Assembly (NCBI RefSeq): GCF_003011885.1 | Contig: NZ_PXXO01000005.1 | Coordinates: 1-64,000 of the forward strand | Origin: Cyanobium usitatum str. Tous | Lineage (GTDB): Bacteria > Cyanobacteriota > Cyanobacteriia > PCC-6307 > Cyanobiaceae | DNA length: 64,000 bases | Direction: 5' to 3' | In this document: piece after piece, positions 16,727 through 24,030 of the stretch | Position numbering within the stretch: position 1 is the first letter of the stretch | Layout: each line of letters opens with the position of its first letter | Translations under genes and position numbers: made by a program | Notes under the pieces: generated by a model | Seen by the model: the letters and a program-made list of their open reading frames with translations, nothing else | What the model was told of the DNA's origin: nothing | The model's database searches: none

Positions 16727-17248
16727 ATGGCGAGCGATCTGATCTGGCTTGGTCCCTTGCAGCCAGCGCATCACGACCTCGAGCCCCTGCTCCTGCCCCT
16801 GGCCGGCGAAACCGTGGCCGCAGGCTTTCCCAGCCCTGCCGATGACTACATCGAGGCAACAATCGATCTAAATGGAGCCCTGATTCCGCGACCGAGCTCC
16901 ACCTTTTTGATGCGGGTAGACGGCGATGCCATGCGCGGAGAGGGCATTCATCACGGCGATCTATTAGTGGTCGACCGCAGTGTGGGTCCCCGTTCTGGCT
17001 CCATCGTGGTCGCCGTGAACGAGGGGCGCTTTCTGCTGCGGCGACTGGAGGGAACACCTCCCCATTGGCGCCTGGTGGCCAGCGATGCCACTAGCCCCGC
17101 CATTGCCTTGCAAGGCGGCGATCCCGACCTGCTGATCTGGGGCGTGGTGATCCATGCGGTACATCACCTCTGGAAGCCATCGCCGCAAGCGCGAGTCCGA
17201 GCAAGCGCTTTTAACCGTTCACCAGAAGCCTTTGGAATAAAGCCATAG
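16727..17248 (+). CDS. umuD: UmuD-like S24 peptidase homologue lacking the Ser/Lys dyad
   Basis: 173 aa, similar to UmuD, the SOS-induced subunit of error-prone polymerase V, normally activated by RecA-stimulated self-cleavage. The cleavage region is conserved (VAAGFPSPADDYIE, Ala32-Gly33), as is the S24 fold (FLMRVDGDAM, GDLLVVDRS, WGVVIHAVH). However, the catalytic serine of GDSM is Ala68 (GDAM, codon GCC) and the catalytic lysine (VKKL in E. coli) is Arg105 (LLRRL). Both catalytic residues are therefore changed and self-cleavage is not expected. No umuC is adjacent. A LexA box precedes it. The start at 16727 avoids overlap with that box. Confidence 0.85.
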   Translation: MASDLIWLGPLQPAHHDLEPLLLPLAGETVAAGFPSPADDYIEATIDLNGALIPRPSSTFLMRVDGDAMRGEGIHHGDLLVVDRSVGPRSGSIVVAVNEGRFLLRRLEGTPPHWRLVASDATSPAIALQGGDPDLLIWGVVIHAVHHLWKPSPQARVRASAFNRSPEAFGIKP

Positions 17249-17332
17249 GCCTAGCAATCCCATTGGCACAAACACTGCGCCAAGGATCTGCAACTTGACG
17301 GTGCGCGGAGATGGCTGATTCTTACGGGGCAT
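17219..17332 (-). CDS. Small single-helix membrane protein
   Basis: 37 aa (MPRKNQPSPRTVKLQI...). A basic N-terminus with Pro/Arg/Lys is followed by one hydrophobic helix (LGAVFVPMGLLGLWLY) and a short SKGFW end, a layout typical of small thylakoid or plasma-membrane proteins of cyanobacteria. I do not recognise a photosystem subunit. Its 3' end overlaps the end of the convergent umuD-like gene by 30 nt. Support rests on amino-acid pattern alone. Confidence 0.5.
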   Translation of the reverse strand: MPRKNQPSPRTVKLQILGAVFVPMGLLGLWLYSKGFW

Positions 17333-17337
17333 GGAGG

Positions 17338-17661
17338 TCAGGCTGAAGGGGAGAACAAAATCGGGCGATAGGTGGGCCGAGCGGCGGGCGAGAGGCTCCA
17401 CTTCACCCGGCAGGTGAAGGTGGCGTATTCACCTTTGATGGCAGTTGAGAGCCGCATGGCCGTAGCGGTTGCATTGGCTGGCATGCGGTATTGGGCCTGA
17501 TTGCAGGAGTCCACTTCAGAGACGTTCGACCTGTATTCAACGGTGCCACTGGTGGGCGCGGCCTTGGCGTCTGTTTGGCCTGCCTGGGCTGCGCAGGGTG
17601 CAAGCAGGGAAGCAGTGGTACAAAGGGCCAAAAGACAGGGAAATGCAGCAATGCGGCGCAT
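17338..17661 (-). CDS. Exported small protein of unknown function
   Basis: 107 aa with a clear signal peptide (MRRIAAFPCLLALCTTASLL then APCAAQA). The mature part contains two cysteines (DSCNQAQYRMP and TFTCRVKW) that could form a periplasmic disulfide, and ends in a basic/Pro-rich tail. No family recognised. The downstream gene begins 5 nt after its stop, so the two may be co-transcribed. Confidence 0.55.
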   Translation of the reverse strand: MRRIAAFPCLLALCTTASLLAPCAAQAGQTDAKAAPTSGTVEYRSNVSEVDSCNQAQYRMPANATATAMRLSTAIKGEYATFTCRVKWSLSPAARPTYRPILFSPSA

Positions 17662-18096
17662 GGCTAAGCGTCAAAGTCTTCCTGTAATAGCCGAAAAGAC
17701 GCAGCCGCGCCTAGTCGAGCAGCCAGTGCGGCAACCTGGCCCAGTAACGCGCTTAGGGCGGTTCTGATCCATTGATGCACTAAAAAAGATTTGGAGTGCT
17801 CTCCGGTAGCCGTCGCCATCGGCAGGCAATTGCGGCTTCCCGTGGCCACCTGGTCGGTGCGAAAGGTGGCCGATCCTCTGCAACCCGAGCTCGCGATCGG
17901 CGCTAAGTCGGCAGGAAAGGTTGCGGTATGGCGAAACGGCCAAGCAACTGCGCCACCTAGTCGATCAACTCGAAATCCTGATGCTGTTGGAGCAACTCTA
18001 ATCCGTGGGTATGTGGTGTGCAGCGTTTAATCAGCTCGAAGATCGCGAGGTACTTGATCTTCTGGTGGCGGCAACACCCGATGCGCTCAACTGAAA
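17662..18096. other. Gene-poor stretch with open-frame remnants
   Basis: On the plus strand one frame is open from about 17810 to the TAA at 17999-18001 without a good start. Its end is coding-like (ETAKQLRHLVDQLEILMLLE). In the same frame, after that stop, 18011-18094 encodes 27 aa from an ATG (MWCAAFNQLEDREVLDLLVA). On the minus strand 17957-18100 is a 47-codon GTG ORF overlapping the antitoxin-like gene stop. These overlap each other, so at most one strand is real. I read the stretch as decayed or accessory DNA. Confidence 0.35.
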
Positions 18097-18100
18097 TCAC
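17957..18100 (-). CDS. Possible short ORF translationally coupled to the RHH gene
   Basis: A 47-codon GTG-started frame whose first bases overlap the RHH stop codon (GTGA), the classic arrangement of toxin-antitoxin and other two-gene operons. The peptide is Leu/Ile/His-rich (KYLAIFELIKRCTPHTHGLE). It matches no toxin family I know and is shorter than PIN, RelE or MazF toxins, so it may be a chance frame or a truncated remnant. Confidence 0.25.
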   Translation of the reverse strand: MISVERIGCCRHQKIKYLAIFELIKRCTPHTHGLELLQQHQDFELID

Positions 18101-18258
18101 TGCTTGCCTGTGACCTCGAGATCGTGAGCACCCTTTTGCACAAGGTAGGAATTAATTGCCTCTTTTAAGACGGCACCAAGTTTCTTGCCCTCGAGAATGG
18201 TTAAAAGTTTTAAAGCTCGATGCTCCTCTACGGAGAGCTCAACGGTAATTCTTGGCAT
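18097..18258 (-). CDS. Ribbon-helix-helix (CopG/ParD-like) DNA-binding protein
   Basis: 53 aa. The sequence begins with a beta strand (MPRITVEL), then helix SVEEHRALKLLTILEGKK, a turn with GAVLKEAINSYLVQKGA as the second helix, the RHH_1 layout of antitoxins and small plasmid or phage repressors. A genuine coding frame is supported by the domain pattern. Its base composition is visibly lower in GC than its neighbours, with many A/T third positions, suggesting recent acquisition. No intact toxin gene is next to it; only a 47-codon coupled ORF (17957-18100). It probably dimerises and autoregulates. Confidence 0.65.
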   Translation of the reverse strand: MPRITVELSVEEHRALKLLTILEGKKLGAVLKEAINSYLVQKGAHDLEVTGKQ

Positions 18259-18668
18259 GACTGTGAAGGAACCTGAGCTGATGTGACAAATCTATGCCAA
18301 TACTAGTGGAGGATGTGCAATCGGATATCAACACCTAAGCGTCAACGCTTCACCACAGGATTGTGAGATAATGCACTGGCCCAAGGGTTGGATTGGTGAA
18401 TTAGTGATTGAGAGCTAAGGCTAATTTTGCAAAAGCGTCCCGGTGTCCCAGAAGCGTCGCAGCATTCCAGGTTGCTAGGCCGTGCGGCGGCCACCTCCCC
18501 CGTCAGGTCAGTGCGGCCAGCTGGTCGAAAGTTGGTTTCGTTAAGGCTGGAGTTCTAGGAATAAATAAATGTCTTCAGGGCTTATCGGCCTTGCCAGCCA
18601 ATGCAAAATACAAAGACTAAAAGGTTGCGAAAAAGACAAACCGGCCAGCTATTCAAACAGGCATTCCT
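18259..18668. other. Gene-free accessory spacer
   Basis: No ORF with credible composition; a GTG frame at 18408-18620 (+) looks like noise. It contains AT-rich patches (around 18290-18310 and 18545-18625) and a small palindrome AGCGT-CA-ACGCT near 18340, and probably the promoter of the RHH gene. I see no tRNA, terminal repeats or target-site duplication that would mark an element boundary. Confidence 0.4.
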
Positions 18669-18936
18669 TCAGTGATGTTGGCGCCACCAGTGCCAGCTTT
18701 CAATATTGATAAACAACCCAAGCAGGGTCATCACCGCCATCAGCACGATCTGATCAAGGCGTGTATCTGGCACCAAACAGCAGCGGCAAGGCTCCCAGTG
18801 GCACTTGGCTGTTGATCTCGGGTGGCTGCCCGTGGAATAAGGGCATCAAGCCCAAATCCACGTGGAACAGCATGGCCAGCAACCAGGCAATCCAGAGAGT
18901 GATCAACCGCTGGGCATGATTTGTAGTGGAGCGCAT
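18669..18936 (-). pseudogene. Frameshifted small membrane protein
   Basis: The minus frame from the ATG at 18936 reads MRSTTNHAQRLITLWIAWLL... with a transmembrane helix and a Pro/Leu-rich loop up to LPLLFG, then hits a stop. Skipping one base near 18770 restores a frame with a second hydrophobic helix (VLMAVMTLLGLFINI) and the end ESWHWWRQHH, stopping at 18669-18671. Both halves are coherent, so a single-base indel broke an approximately 90-aa two-helix membrane protein. It lies downstream of the decayed rhodanese gene on the same strand. Confidence 0.65.
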
Positions 18937-18974
18937 GCATCCATCCAGGTGTTATGGGCAAGCGCCTGCTGCCA

Positions 18975-19420
18975 TCAAATCGAAACCCGGTTCCAGGGCA
19001 TCAAGGCCAGCAGGCGGGCCATGCCACAAAAACCACTGATGCCAGCAAACACCAGGCCGGCTCCCACAAACCAGCTGAGCAGAATCCATGCCGGCGCCAC
19101 CCAGCTGCCGAGGCCCAGGCCGAGCAGCACCAAAGAGCCAGCGGCGATCTGAACCTGGCGCATCAGCGGCAGGGGGGCGTTGTTGAGCCTGCGCAGGGGC
19201 AATCCAGCCTGCTGCCAGCTGGGGATGCCGCCTTCTAGATCGGCCTGGGCACTGCGGCGACCGCTGTGGCATACCAGTACCAGGGCACATTGACGCTGCC
19301 TTCGATGTGCCCGCCGGCGAATTCCATTGCCTCGCGCACGTCGATCACGCTGACCCGCTTTTCAGCCAGCTGCCGGGCTAGTTCCTGGGCATTGAGACGG
19401 GTATCGGGGTCTGGTGTCAT
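18975..19420 (-). pseudogene. Decayed rhodanese-DUF2892 (YgaP-like) gene
   Basis: The frame from 19420 encodes the start of a rhodanese domain ([20 protein letters not shown] then VNVP) and then shifts. The +1 frame continues with [14 protein letters not shown], containing the active-site Cys loop, followed directly by [19 protein letters not shown] and a DUF2892 double-helix membrane domain ([17 protein letters not shown] ... [14 protein letters not shown]) to the stop at 18975. About 20 residues are missing between VNVP and LVLVC with a frameshift, and a second in-frame gap lies after RSAQA. Intact homologues combine sulfurtransferase and membrane domains. This copy cannot make the full protein. 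Confidence 0.75.
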
Positions 19421-19438
19421 GACTGATAAGGAGGTTGA

Positions 19439-20602
19439 TCAGGTGGAAGCGACGCCTTGCAGCGGGTAGCCCTCATCCGCCCAGCGGGCCAGGCCGCCGT
19501 GGAGGTTTGCCACCTGGCTGAGGCCGGCTTTAAGCAACTGCTGGGTAGCCAGGGCCGAGCGGCTGCCGGAGTGGCAGACCACCACCACCGGTTGATTGAC
19601 GGGAAGTTCGGAGATGCGACCTTCCAGTTCCGGCAGGGGAATCAGCAGGCTGTCCGCCACCCGACCGTCGGGGCCGCCATATTCCTCAGCCGAACGCACG
19701 TCCAGCAAGGTGAGGCCATCACGGTGGGACGCCACCCAGGCGGGGGGAAGTTCGGGCAGGCCCGCATAGCTGCGTTGCAATGGCGCCCAACATGGGTTTG
19801 CAGCAGGGCTGGTGACGCCCTGATCCATGGGCTTGCCAGAGCGCATGTTGCCCGGTAGGGCTTCGGCGATCCTGTGGGGGTGGGGCAACTTCATGGACTC
19901 CATGTGACCAACGAAATCCCTTTCGGTGGCCATACCGCCCAGGCGGGAGTTGAAGGCTTTTTCTTCAACGACCGAGCTGACCGTGCGGCCCTCGTAGTCG
20001 TGCCCTGGATAGAGCAAGCAGGAGTCGGGCAGGCTGAAAAGTTGCTGGGTAATCGAGGCCCAGAGGGTATGGGGGTTGCCCTGCTGAAAGTCACAGCGAC
20101 CGCAGCCCCGCACCAGCAAGGCGTCACCACTGAATGCCATCGACTGATCGTCGAGCACAAAACTGAGGCAGCTATTGGTATGACCTGGGGTGCTGCGCAC
20201 CTCGAGCCAACGAACACCAAAGGACAGCCGATCCCCGTGCTGCAGGGGCATGGTCACGTTTTTCGCCTTAGCGGCTGCAGCCAGGCCAATTGCACAGCCA
20301 GTGGCCTCGTGCAGCAGCCAGCTGCCGGTGACGTGGTCGGCGTGGGCATGGGTATCGAGGGAGGCCACCAGCTCGAGCCCCAGCTCACGGAGTAGGGCAA
20401 GATCCCGGCCATGGCGCTCAAACACCGAATCGATGATCACCGCCTGGCGACTGGAAACATCGCCTAGTAAGTAGGTGAAGGTGCCGGTCTGGGCATCAAA
20501 AAGCTGGCGGAAGAGCAGGGATCCCCCTCCAGCCGCTGCCCGCAGGGAGATCGGCGTAAACGGGGCGACAACCATCGCGGCATTGCAGCTTGTTATGACC
20601 AT
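19439..20602 (-). CDS. Persulfide dioxygenase-rhodanese fusion
   Basis: 387 aa from the ATG at 20602 (longer upstream frame overlaps the ArsR gene). The N-terminal metallo-beta-lactamase fold has THAHADHVTGS (HxHxDH), TPGHTNSC, SGDALLVRGCGRCDFQ and YPGHDYEGRTVSSV, the ETHE1-type persulfide dioxygenase set with mononuclear iron ligands. The C-terminal rhodanese domain has LLDVRSAEEY and the active-site loop VVCHSGSRSA (catalytic Cys). Such fusions oxidise glutathione persulfide to sulfite and pass sulfane sulfur to make thiosulfate during sulfide detoxification. It is divergent from an ArsR-family gene across 75 nt, suggesting control by that protein. Confidence 0.85.
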   Translation of the reverse strand: MVITSCNAAMVVAPFTPISLRAAAGGGSLLFRQLFDAQTGTFTYLLGDVSSRQAVIIDSVFERHGRDLALLRELGLELVASLDTHAHADHVTGSWLLHEATGCAIGLAAAAKAKNVTMPLQHGDRLSFGVRWLEVRSTPGHTNSCLSFVLDDQSMAFSGDALLVRGCGRCDFQQGNPHTLWASITQQLFSLPDSCLLYPGHDYEGRTVSSVVEEKAFNSRLGGMATERDFVGHMESMKLPHPHRIAEALPGNMRSGKPMDQGVTSPAANPCWAPLQRSYAGLPELPPAWVASHRDGLTLLDVRSAEEYGGPDGRVADSLLIPLPELEGRISELPVNQPVVVVCHSGSRSALATQQLLKAGLSQVANLHGGLARWADEGYPLQGVAST

Positions 20603-20649
20603 AGCCGCATAAAGGCGTCGCGTCCGGGGTCGCTCGGGGGAATGCGGCT

Positions 20650-20669
20650 TGCGACATAGCTGCGACATA
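20650..20669 (+). promoter_or_regulatory. 11-bp-spaced direct repeat, candidate ArsR operator
   Basis: TGCGACATA occurs twice (20650-20658 and 20661-20669), exactly 11 bp apart, so both copies face the same side of the helix. A TTATG...CATAA inverted repeat lies at 20593-20612. All sit in the short divergent spacer between the ArsR-family gene and the persulfide dioxygenase gene, the expected place for the operator. Confidence 0.4.
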
Positions 20670-20677
20670 ATTAATAG

Positions 20678-21016
20678 ATGGCTCATTCCAGCTCCATGCC
20701 GTCTCCCCAGTTGCTGGAGGAGTACTGCCAGTTTTTCCGTTTGTTGAGTGAGCCGGCGCGTCTCCAGTTGATTTGTCAGCTCAGGGCAGGGCCCATGGAT
20801 GTGGCAGCACTGATCGAAGCCACTGGCTTCTCCCAATCCCACATCAGCCGCCAGCTCGGTCAACTGCAGCGGGCTGGCCTAGTGCGCTGCGAGCGCGATG
20901 GGGTGCGCACGATCTGGAGCGCCGAAGGCGCCTTGGTAGATGAGCTCTGCTCCCTTGTCCAGACCCGACTCAAGCGACGCCTGGAGAACCAGTTAGCCCA
21001 ACTGCAATCAGCCTGA
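20678..21016 (+). CDS. ArsR/SmtB-family transcriptional regulator (possible persulfide sensor)
   Basis: 112 aa winged-helix repressor: LLSEPARLQLICQL, then the recognition helix GFSQSHISRQLGQLQRAGLV and the wing CERDGVRTIWS. A Cys sits in helix alpha2 (LICQL), where BigR/SqrR persulfide sensors have their first reactive Cys. A second Cys lies in the last helix (ELCSLV), about one turn before the BigR position. The canonical SmtB/ArsR metal motif ELCVCD is absent. With the divergent persulfide dioxygenase gene, I infer a reactive-sulfur-responsive repressor. Metal sensing cannot be excluded. Confidence 0.8.
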   Translation: MAHSSSMPSPQLLEEYCQFFRLLSEPARLQLICQLRAGPMDVAALIEATGFSQSHISRQLGQLQRAGLVRCERDGVRTIWSAEGALVDELCSLVQTRLKRRLENQLAQLQSA

Positions 21017-21063
21017 GCGCGCCGGGCTTGAAGCCGGAAGAATGGCCCTAGCAAAAGTTCCCC

Positions 21064-22620
21064 ATGGCGCAGCCAAAATCGCCCCTAGATCAGCTGCAGG
21101 AGCATCTGCGCCAGAGCCAGCTGCTGGGCTCAATCAGCAGTGCCCTCTACTACGACCAGAACACGGTGATGCCGGCGGCCGGTGCCGAATGGCGTGGCGA
21201 CCAACTAGCCCTGTTGGCCAGCCAGCTGCACGAACGCCAGAGCAGCCCTGCTTACGCCGATCTGGTCGAGGCGGCGGAAGCCGAGCTGCAAGCCAGCACT
21301 CCGGCGGCGGTGCGCCGCAACTTGCAGCTACTGCGGCTTGAGCTAAATCGCCAGCGCTGCCTAGATCCCCAGCTTGTAGCCCAGATCGCCCAAGCCCAGT
21401 CGCGCGGCAATGCCATCTGGCAGGAGGCAAGGCGCCGCAGCGACTTCAGCATCTTTGCTCCGGCACTGGAAAGCCTGATCGGCCTACGCCGCGAACAAGC
21501 GACCCAACTTGCCGCCGCTGAAGTTCAACACCGCAGCCCCTGGGAAATCCTGGCCCAGCCGTTTGAGCCCGACGTCAGCAAAGAACGGCTGCAGCAGCTG
21601 TTTGCCCCACTGCAGGACGAACTGCCCGTCCTGCTCCAACAGGCAGCAGCAACCCAGGAATCCCCCCTGCCAGAGCTACCCGAAGCCCTGCAGGAAAATC
21701 TCTGCACCGAGCTGCTCAACAGCTGGGGCTACGACCCGGCCTACTGCCAACGCTCCCGCTCGGCCCATCCCTTCTCCTGCACCGTGGGCCCCCAGGACTT
21801 CCGCATCACCACCAGGGTGGTGCCGGATCAGCCCCTCTCGGCCTTCCTTGCCACCGCCCATGAATGGGGCCACTCCCTATATGAACAGGGCCTGCCCCGC
21901 ACGGGCAACCACTACTTTCCCTGGCCCCTGGGTGAGGCCACCTCGATGGGGGTGCACGAGTCGCAGTCGCTGTTCTGGGAATGCCGCGTGGGCCGCAGCC
22001 GCGCCTTCGCCGAGCGCTGGCATCCGCGCTTCTGCACTGGCTTAGGCAGCGGTGGTGGCAGTGGCGTTGGCAGTGGCAGTGATCCCTGGGGCGGTGCCCT
22101 CGGCTTCTGGCGAGGGCTCAATCCCCTGCGGCCCGGCCTGATTCGGGTGGAAGCCGACGAGCTCAGCTACTGCTTACACATCGTGCTGCGCTTTGAGCTG
22201 GAGCTTGCCCTGCTCGAGCAGGAGCTGCCGGTGGCGGAGCTCCCAGATTTATGGAACCGCCGCATGGGCGAGCTGCTGGGCCGTACCCCTTCAAGCGATT
22301 CGGAGGGATGTCTGCAAGATATCCACTGGGCAGAAGGCCTGTTTGGCTATTTCCCCAGCTACGCCCTGGGCCATCTGATCAGCGCCCAACTCGCGGAAAC
22401 CATGGAGCAGGAGCTTGGCGGCCCAGGTGCCATCGAGGCCGCGATCGCTGCTGGTATGGAGAGCAGCCTGCGGGACTGGCTGGCCAGCAGGGTTTATCCC
22501 CTGGGCCGCAGTGTCAATGCGGAAGAGCTGGTGGAACAGGTGAGTGGCCAGAGCCTCAGCGCAGCTGCTTTCCTTCGCTATCTGCGCAACAAGCTGGAGC
22601 GCCTGCAGGCAGATACTTAG
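21064..22620 (+). CDS. M32 family carboxypeptidase
   Basis: 518 aa zinc metallocarboxypeptidase of the Taq/Pfu type, mostly helical. The zinc motif is HEWGH (H266-H270) followed by SLYEQGLPR, with the downstream Glu ligand in GVHESQSLFWE, and further family blocks IRVEADELSYCLHI and WAEGLFGYFPSYALG. It removes C-terminal residues from peptides in the cytosol. A Gly/Ser-rich insertion (GSGGGSGVGSGSD, around residues 328-340) is unusual inside the domain. ATG at 21064. It follows the ArsR gene by 47 nt. Confidence 0.92.
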   Translation: MAQPKSPLDQLQEHLRQSQLLGSISSALYYDQNTVMPAAGAEWRGDQLALLASQLHERQSSPAYADLVEAAEAELQASTPAAVRRNLQLLRLELNRQRCLDPQLVAQIAQAQSRGNAIWQEARRRSDFSIFAPALESLIGLRREQATQLAAAEVQHRSPWEILAQPFEPDVSKERLQQLFAPLQDELPVLLQQAAATQESPLPELPEALQENLCTELLNSWGYDPAYCQRSRSAHPFSCTVGPQDFRITTRVVPDQPLSAFLATAHEWGHSLYEQGLPRTGNHYFPWPLGEATSMGVHESQSLFWECRVGRSRAFAERWHPRFCTGLGSGGGSGVGSGSDPWGGALGFWRGLNPLRPGLIRVEADELSYCLHIVLRFELELALLEQELPVAELPDLWNRRMGELLGRTPSSDSEGCLQDIHWAEGLFGYFPSYALGHLISAQLAETMEQELGGPGAIEAAIAAGMESSLRDWLASRVYPLGRSVNAEELVEQVSGQSLSAAAFLRYLRNKLERLQADT

Positions 22621-22650
22621 GATGCCGCTCAGCCACTCAAATTCCGCTTC

Positions 22651-23238
22651 ATGGCGAACATCGACCACGCCCCGAGCCGCACGATGCTCAACCTGCTGCA
22701 CGTGCTGCCGGCCTTCGCTGATGAAGCAGAGCTGCGCTTGAACGCGATCGTGGAGTTGAACTCCATGACGATCAACAAGTACGAACTGATCACGGAGACA
22801 GGCCACCTCAAGCTGGATCGCGTCGGCTACTCGTCGCTGGCTTACCCCTTCGCCTACGGCTGTATCCCCCGCACTTGGGACGAGGACGGCGACCCCCTAG
22901 ATATTGAAATTGTCGGTGTCACCGAGCCCCTAGTGCCGGGATCGCTGGTGGAAGCTCGGATCATCGGCATCATGACCTTTGACGACGGCGGCGAGGTCGA
23001 CGACAAGGTGATCGCAGTATTGGCCGATGACAAGCGCATGGACCACATCACCAGTTTCACCCAGCTTGGTGAGCAGTGGGTCACGGAAACCCAGTACTAC
23101 TGGGAGCACTACAAAGACCTCAAAAAACCCGGCACCTGCAAGGTCAATGGCTTCTTGGAGCCAGCAGAAGCTGTGAGCATCATTAAGGAGTGCGAACGGC
23201 GCTATCTCCACATCATCGACTCCAAATTGGTTAACTAA
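22651..23238 (+). CDS. ppa: Inorganic pyrophosphatase
   Basis: Family I soluble Mg-dependent pyrophosphatase that hydrolyses PPi released by biosynthesis. 195 aa. The active-site signature DEDGDPLDIEI (DxDPxD) is present, with the preceding AYPFAYGCIPRTW and the later MTFDDGGEVDDKVIAV and HYKDLKKPG blocks. The ATG at 22651 gives a slightly long N-terminus (MANIDHAPSRTMLNLLHVLP) as in picocyanobacterial homologues. The L,D-transpeptidase gene follows after 14 nt. Confidence 0.94.
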   Translation: MANIDHAPSRTMLNLLHVLPAFADEAELRLNAIVELNSMTINKYELITETGHLKLDRVGYSSLAYPFAYGCIPRTWDEDGDPLDIEIVGVTEPLVPGSLVEARIIGIMTFDDGGEVDDKVIAVLADDKRMDHITSFTQLGEQWVTETQYYWEHYKDLKKPGTCKVNGFLEPAEAVSIIKECERRYLHIIDSKLVN

Positions 23239-23252
23239 GCGCCCTTATCACC

Positions 23253-23741
23253 ATGGCTGACTACCTCAAACCGCTCTGGATTGCCGCAGCAGCCCTAGCG
23301 ATGGCTCCGGCTTGGACCCCTGTCCAGGCCCAGAGCAACAGCCGGGAAATTGTGCTTCAGCTTGACAAGCGCACGATCAGCCTGCGTGAAGGCGGCAAGG
23401 TGCTGGGCAGTTGGCCAGTGGCGATTGGCGATCCCAGCACCCCCACACCAGTAGGGCGCTTCTCCGTGCAAAACAAGGTTGTTAATCCCAAATACCAGAG
23501 CACCAAAAGCGGCAAGATCAACGCCACCGTCGGACCAAATGGCCCCTTAGGCGATCGCTGGCTTGGATTCCAGAAAAGCGGACCCAACCAGTACGGCATC
23601 CATGGCACGCCAAATGCTTGGTCCTGGACGGTGACATCACGCGCAGCCGTGACCAATGGCTGCGTGCGCATGCTCCACGAGCATGTGCGCTCCTTATTTG
23701 ATCAGGTGGAAGTTGGTACGCCAGTAATCGTGCAGCGCTGA
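23253..23741 (+). CDS. Exported L,D-transpeptidase (YkuD domain)
   Basis: 162 aa with a signal peptide (LWIAAAALAMAPAWTPVQAQ) and one YkuD domain. Conserved features are the strand pattern (VLQLDKRTISLREGG), TPTPVGRFSV, the histidine motif YGIHGTP and the catalytic cysteine motif TNGCVRM. It forms 3-3 cross-links in peptidoglycan or attaches proteins to it, in the periplasm. The usual SHGC is TNGC here; the catalytic Cys and following Arg are kept. Downstream lies a strong 13-bp inverted repeat. Confidence 0.88.
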   Translation: MADYLKPLWIAAAALAMAPAWTPVQAQSNSREIVLQLDKRTISLREGGKVLGSWPVAIGDPSTPTPVGRFSVQNKVVNPKYQSTKSGKINATVGPNGPLGDRWLGFQKSGPNQYGIHGTPNAWSWTVTSRAAVTNGCVRMLHEHVRSLFDQVEVGTPVIVQR

Positions 23742-23771
23742 AGCCAGCCGATTGTCGGAAAATATTCTGGA

Positions 23772-23806
23772 GATAACCCCAGCTGCAGCTGAAAGCTGGG
23801 GTTATC
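23772..23806. repeat. Perfect 13-bp inverted repeat (hairpin)
   Basis: GATAACCCCAGCT (23772-23784) and AGCTGGGGTTATC (23794-23806) are perfect complements around a 9-nt loop. It begins 30 nt after the transpeptidase stop. There is no T-run on either side, so it is not a standard intrinsic terminator. It could be a factor-assisted terminator, an mRNA-end stabiliser or a binding site. Confidence 0.7.
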
Positions 23807-23856
23807 GACGTACCTTATAAGGCCAAAACAAGGCACGAGGCCTTTCGACTGCGTCT

Positions 23857-24030
23857 ATGTCTGCGGTTCCCCACTCCAATCATTCCTGCGAACCCCAAGT
23901 GAGCACCACCTTGAAGTGGGCCAGTGACGGCGAGCTTTCAGCCCTTGATTTAGAGCGGATACTGGCGAGGTTAAGTGCGGTTGATCCAGCAGCCCAGGAG
24001 CTCTTTAGCCAGCTGCAGACTCAATCCTGA
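23857..24030 (+). CDS. Small acidic-ended protein of unknown function
   Basis: 57 aa from the ATG at 23857 (MSAVPHSNHSCEPQVSTTLK). The second half is a regular amphipathic helix pair (DGELSALDLERILARLSAVD and [13 protein letters not shown]) with normal picocyanobacterial codon use, suggesting a real small helical protein. No family recognised. It overlaps the convergent ClC gene by 10 nt. Confidence 0.5.
   Translation: MSAVPHSNHSCEPQVSTTLKWASDGELSALDLERILARLSAVDPAAQELFSQLQTQS

Noticed and set aside
11745-18482. Shared 15-mer CAGGTTGCTAGGCCG at 11745-11759 and 18468-18482
   Set aside because: Flanks do not match; probably chance or a trivial motif, and no element boundary is seen at either site.
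18408-18620. 70-codon GTG frame on the plus strand
   Set aside because: Poor start, mixed composition, no domain pattern and no ribosome binding site.
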